Shown here in pieces: positions 5,107 to 5,891 of a DNA stretch of 5,891 nucleotides (its first letter is position 1; each line of letters begins with the position of its first letter). The notes under the pieces were generated by a model that was given only the letters and a program-made list of their open reading frames with translations, had not been told where the DNA came from and did not search any database. This DNA is from Candidatus Altarchaeales archaeon ex4484_96 (GTDB lineage Archaea; Altiarchaeota; Altiarchaeia; IMC4; QMZM01). The stretch covers positions 1 to 5,891 of the forward strand of contig NJDH01000055.1 in assembly GCA_002254405.1 (NCBI GenBank). The letters run 5' to 3'. Position numbers and translations under genes: made by a program.

Positions 5107-5114
5107 GATTTACA

Positions 5115-5122
5115 GATTAAAG
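5115..5122 (-). promoter_or_regulatory. Possible TATA-like element of the LarE gene
   Basis: CTTTAATC on the minus strand is centred about 26 bases before the LarE ATG. It is a weak match, but correctly placed for a leaderless message. The 35-base gap thus seems to hold two separate divergent promoters. Confidence 0.35.
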
Positions 5123-5127
5123 TAACA

Positions 5128-5891
5128 ATGCCATCTTCACGCATACCCGGCTTTTACAGGCTGGGACAGGAGGATAGAATAAAAAAAATCAAAGAAAATC
5201 TTAAACTAAGCGATGAGGATGTGAAGCTTTTAGGCTCGGGTTTAAAACCTAAACAGGCTGACGGCATGATAGAGAACGTCATCGGGGTTTATTCGCTGCC
5301 CCTGGGTGTTGCGCTAAACTTTAAAATAAACGATAAGGATTACCTGATTCCAATGGCAACAGAAGAGTCCTCTGTGGTGGCTGCAGCATCTAATGCAGCT
5401 AAAATTTTTCGGTCCGCCGGGGGTTTTAAGGCTTGCTCGACTAAACCTTTGATGTTCGGCCAATTACAGGTAACCGGCTGTAGTCTCCCCGAGGCAGCAT
5501 CAAATGTTCTTGAAAAAAAGAAGAATCTGCTTGATTTAGCAAACCAGGCGGACCCGGTTCTCGTCGAAGCCGGCGGCGGGGCGCAGGATGTCCGGGCAAG
5601 GATATTGGGTGATTTATTGGTTGTTCACCTGATTGTAAACGTAGCTGATGCGATGGGAGCTAACGCGGTCAACAGCATGTGCGAATCGGTTGCGCCCTTG
5701 ATTGAGGATTTATCCGGCGGCAGGGTGAACTTTAAGATACTCTCCAATTATGCTGTTGAGAGAACAGCGTCAGCTGAGGCATCCATCCCCATTGAATCAT
5801 TGGGGGATAAAGTGGCGGCTGACATAGTATCGGGTTTTCGTTTCGCGCAGGCTGATGTTTACCGGGCCGCAACACACAACAAGGGGATTAT
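5128..5891 (+). CDS. mvaA: Class II hydroxymethylglutaryl-CoA reductase, 3' end missing
   Basis: HMG-CoA reductase converts HMG-CoA to mevalonate with NAD(P)H, the committed step of isoprenoid and so archaeal membrane lipid synthesis. The frame is open from ATG 5128 to the window edge, with 254 full codons visible of roughly 420 expected. The opening SRIPGFYRL (4-12) is the class II hallmark. MATEESSVVAAAS (76-88) holds the catalytic Glu region; the usual Pro after the Glu pair is Ser81 here. VEAGGGAQDVRARI (146-159), HLIVNVADAMGANAVNSM (167-184) for dinucleotide binding, and ATHNKGI (248-254) with the catalytic Lys are all present. The catalytic Asp and the C-terminal His lie beyond the window. 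Class II enzymes are known from Archaeoglobus, Thermoplasma-type archaea and bacteria, while most other archaea use class I. In an archaeon the role is most likely biosynthetic, although some bacterial members are catabolic. Confidence 0.93.
   Translation, partial: MPSSRIPGFYRLGQEDRIKKIKENLKLSDEDVKLLGSGLKPKQADGMIENVIGVYSLPLGVALNFKINDKDYLIPMATEESSVVAAASNAAKIFRSAGGFKACSTKPLMFGQLQVTGCSLPEAASNVLEKKKNLLDLANQADPVLVEAGGGAQDVRARILGDLLVVHLIVNVADAMGANAVNSMCESVAPLIEDLSGGRVNFKILSNYAVERTASAEASIPIESLGDKVAADIVSGFRFAQADVYRAATHNKGI

Noticed and set aside
1..5891. tRNA, rRNA or CRISPR array
   Set aside because: I saw no cloverleaf-like segment, rRNA signature or regularly spaced DNA repeats; the only strict periodicity is the protein-level Cys repeat.

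Overview
The window looks archaeal. The upstream gaps are tiny and AT-rich, with TATA-box-like elements placed for leaderless transcripts, while internal operon genes carry GGAGG-type ribosome binding sites. The protein families are also typical of archaea: an ACT protein with the methanogen-type C-terminal domain (DUF5612), DUF835, a one-domain KaiC-like ATPase, and a lipoprotein with a Thr/Ser stalk and Cys repeats. The end of the window holds a class II HMG-CoA reductase, the isoprenoid (archaeal lipid) enzyme. A euryarchaeal or Altiarchaeota/DPANN-like lineage is plausible, but I cannot place it more precisely.

Layout. Bases 1-1387, minus strand: the first codons of a gene that runs off the left edge, an ACT-domain protein, and a secreted Cys-repeat lipoprotein. 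Bases 1439-1600, plus strand: a 53-residue protein resembling the N-terminal piece of an IS1634-like transposase, without any transposase body. Bases 1602-3502, minus strand: a compact three-gene unit, transcribed in the order small three-helix membrane protein, three-helix membrane protein with a DUF835 domain, KaiC-like RecA-fold ATPase. Bases 3546-5092, minus strand: a LarE-type sulfur transferase with exactly three cysteines, overlapping by 4 bases (ATGA) with a PurM/SelD-like ATP-using protein. Bases 5128-5891, plus strand: class II HMG-CoA reductase, divergent from LarE and cut by the right edge.

How the genes may work together. The membrane/DUF835/KaiC unit is the best candidate for an undescribed system. 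Two proteins with apparently related three-helix membrane domains may form a membrane platform, with a cytoplasmic DUF835 domain next to a RecA-like ATPase, which suggests a sensory or switch module. The LarE/PurM-like pair suggests an ATP-driven sulfur (or selenium) transfer step with an unknown acceptor. No gene is unambiguously diagnostic of a metabolism apart from the mevalonate pathway enzyme. There is no gene-free stretch above 300 bases; the largest gap is about 51 bases. I saw no tRNA, rRNA, CRISPR array or complete mobile element.
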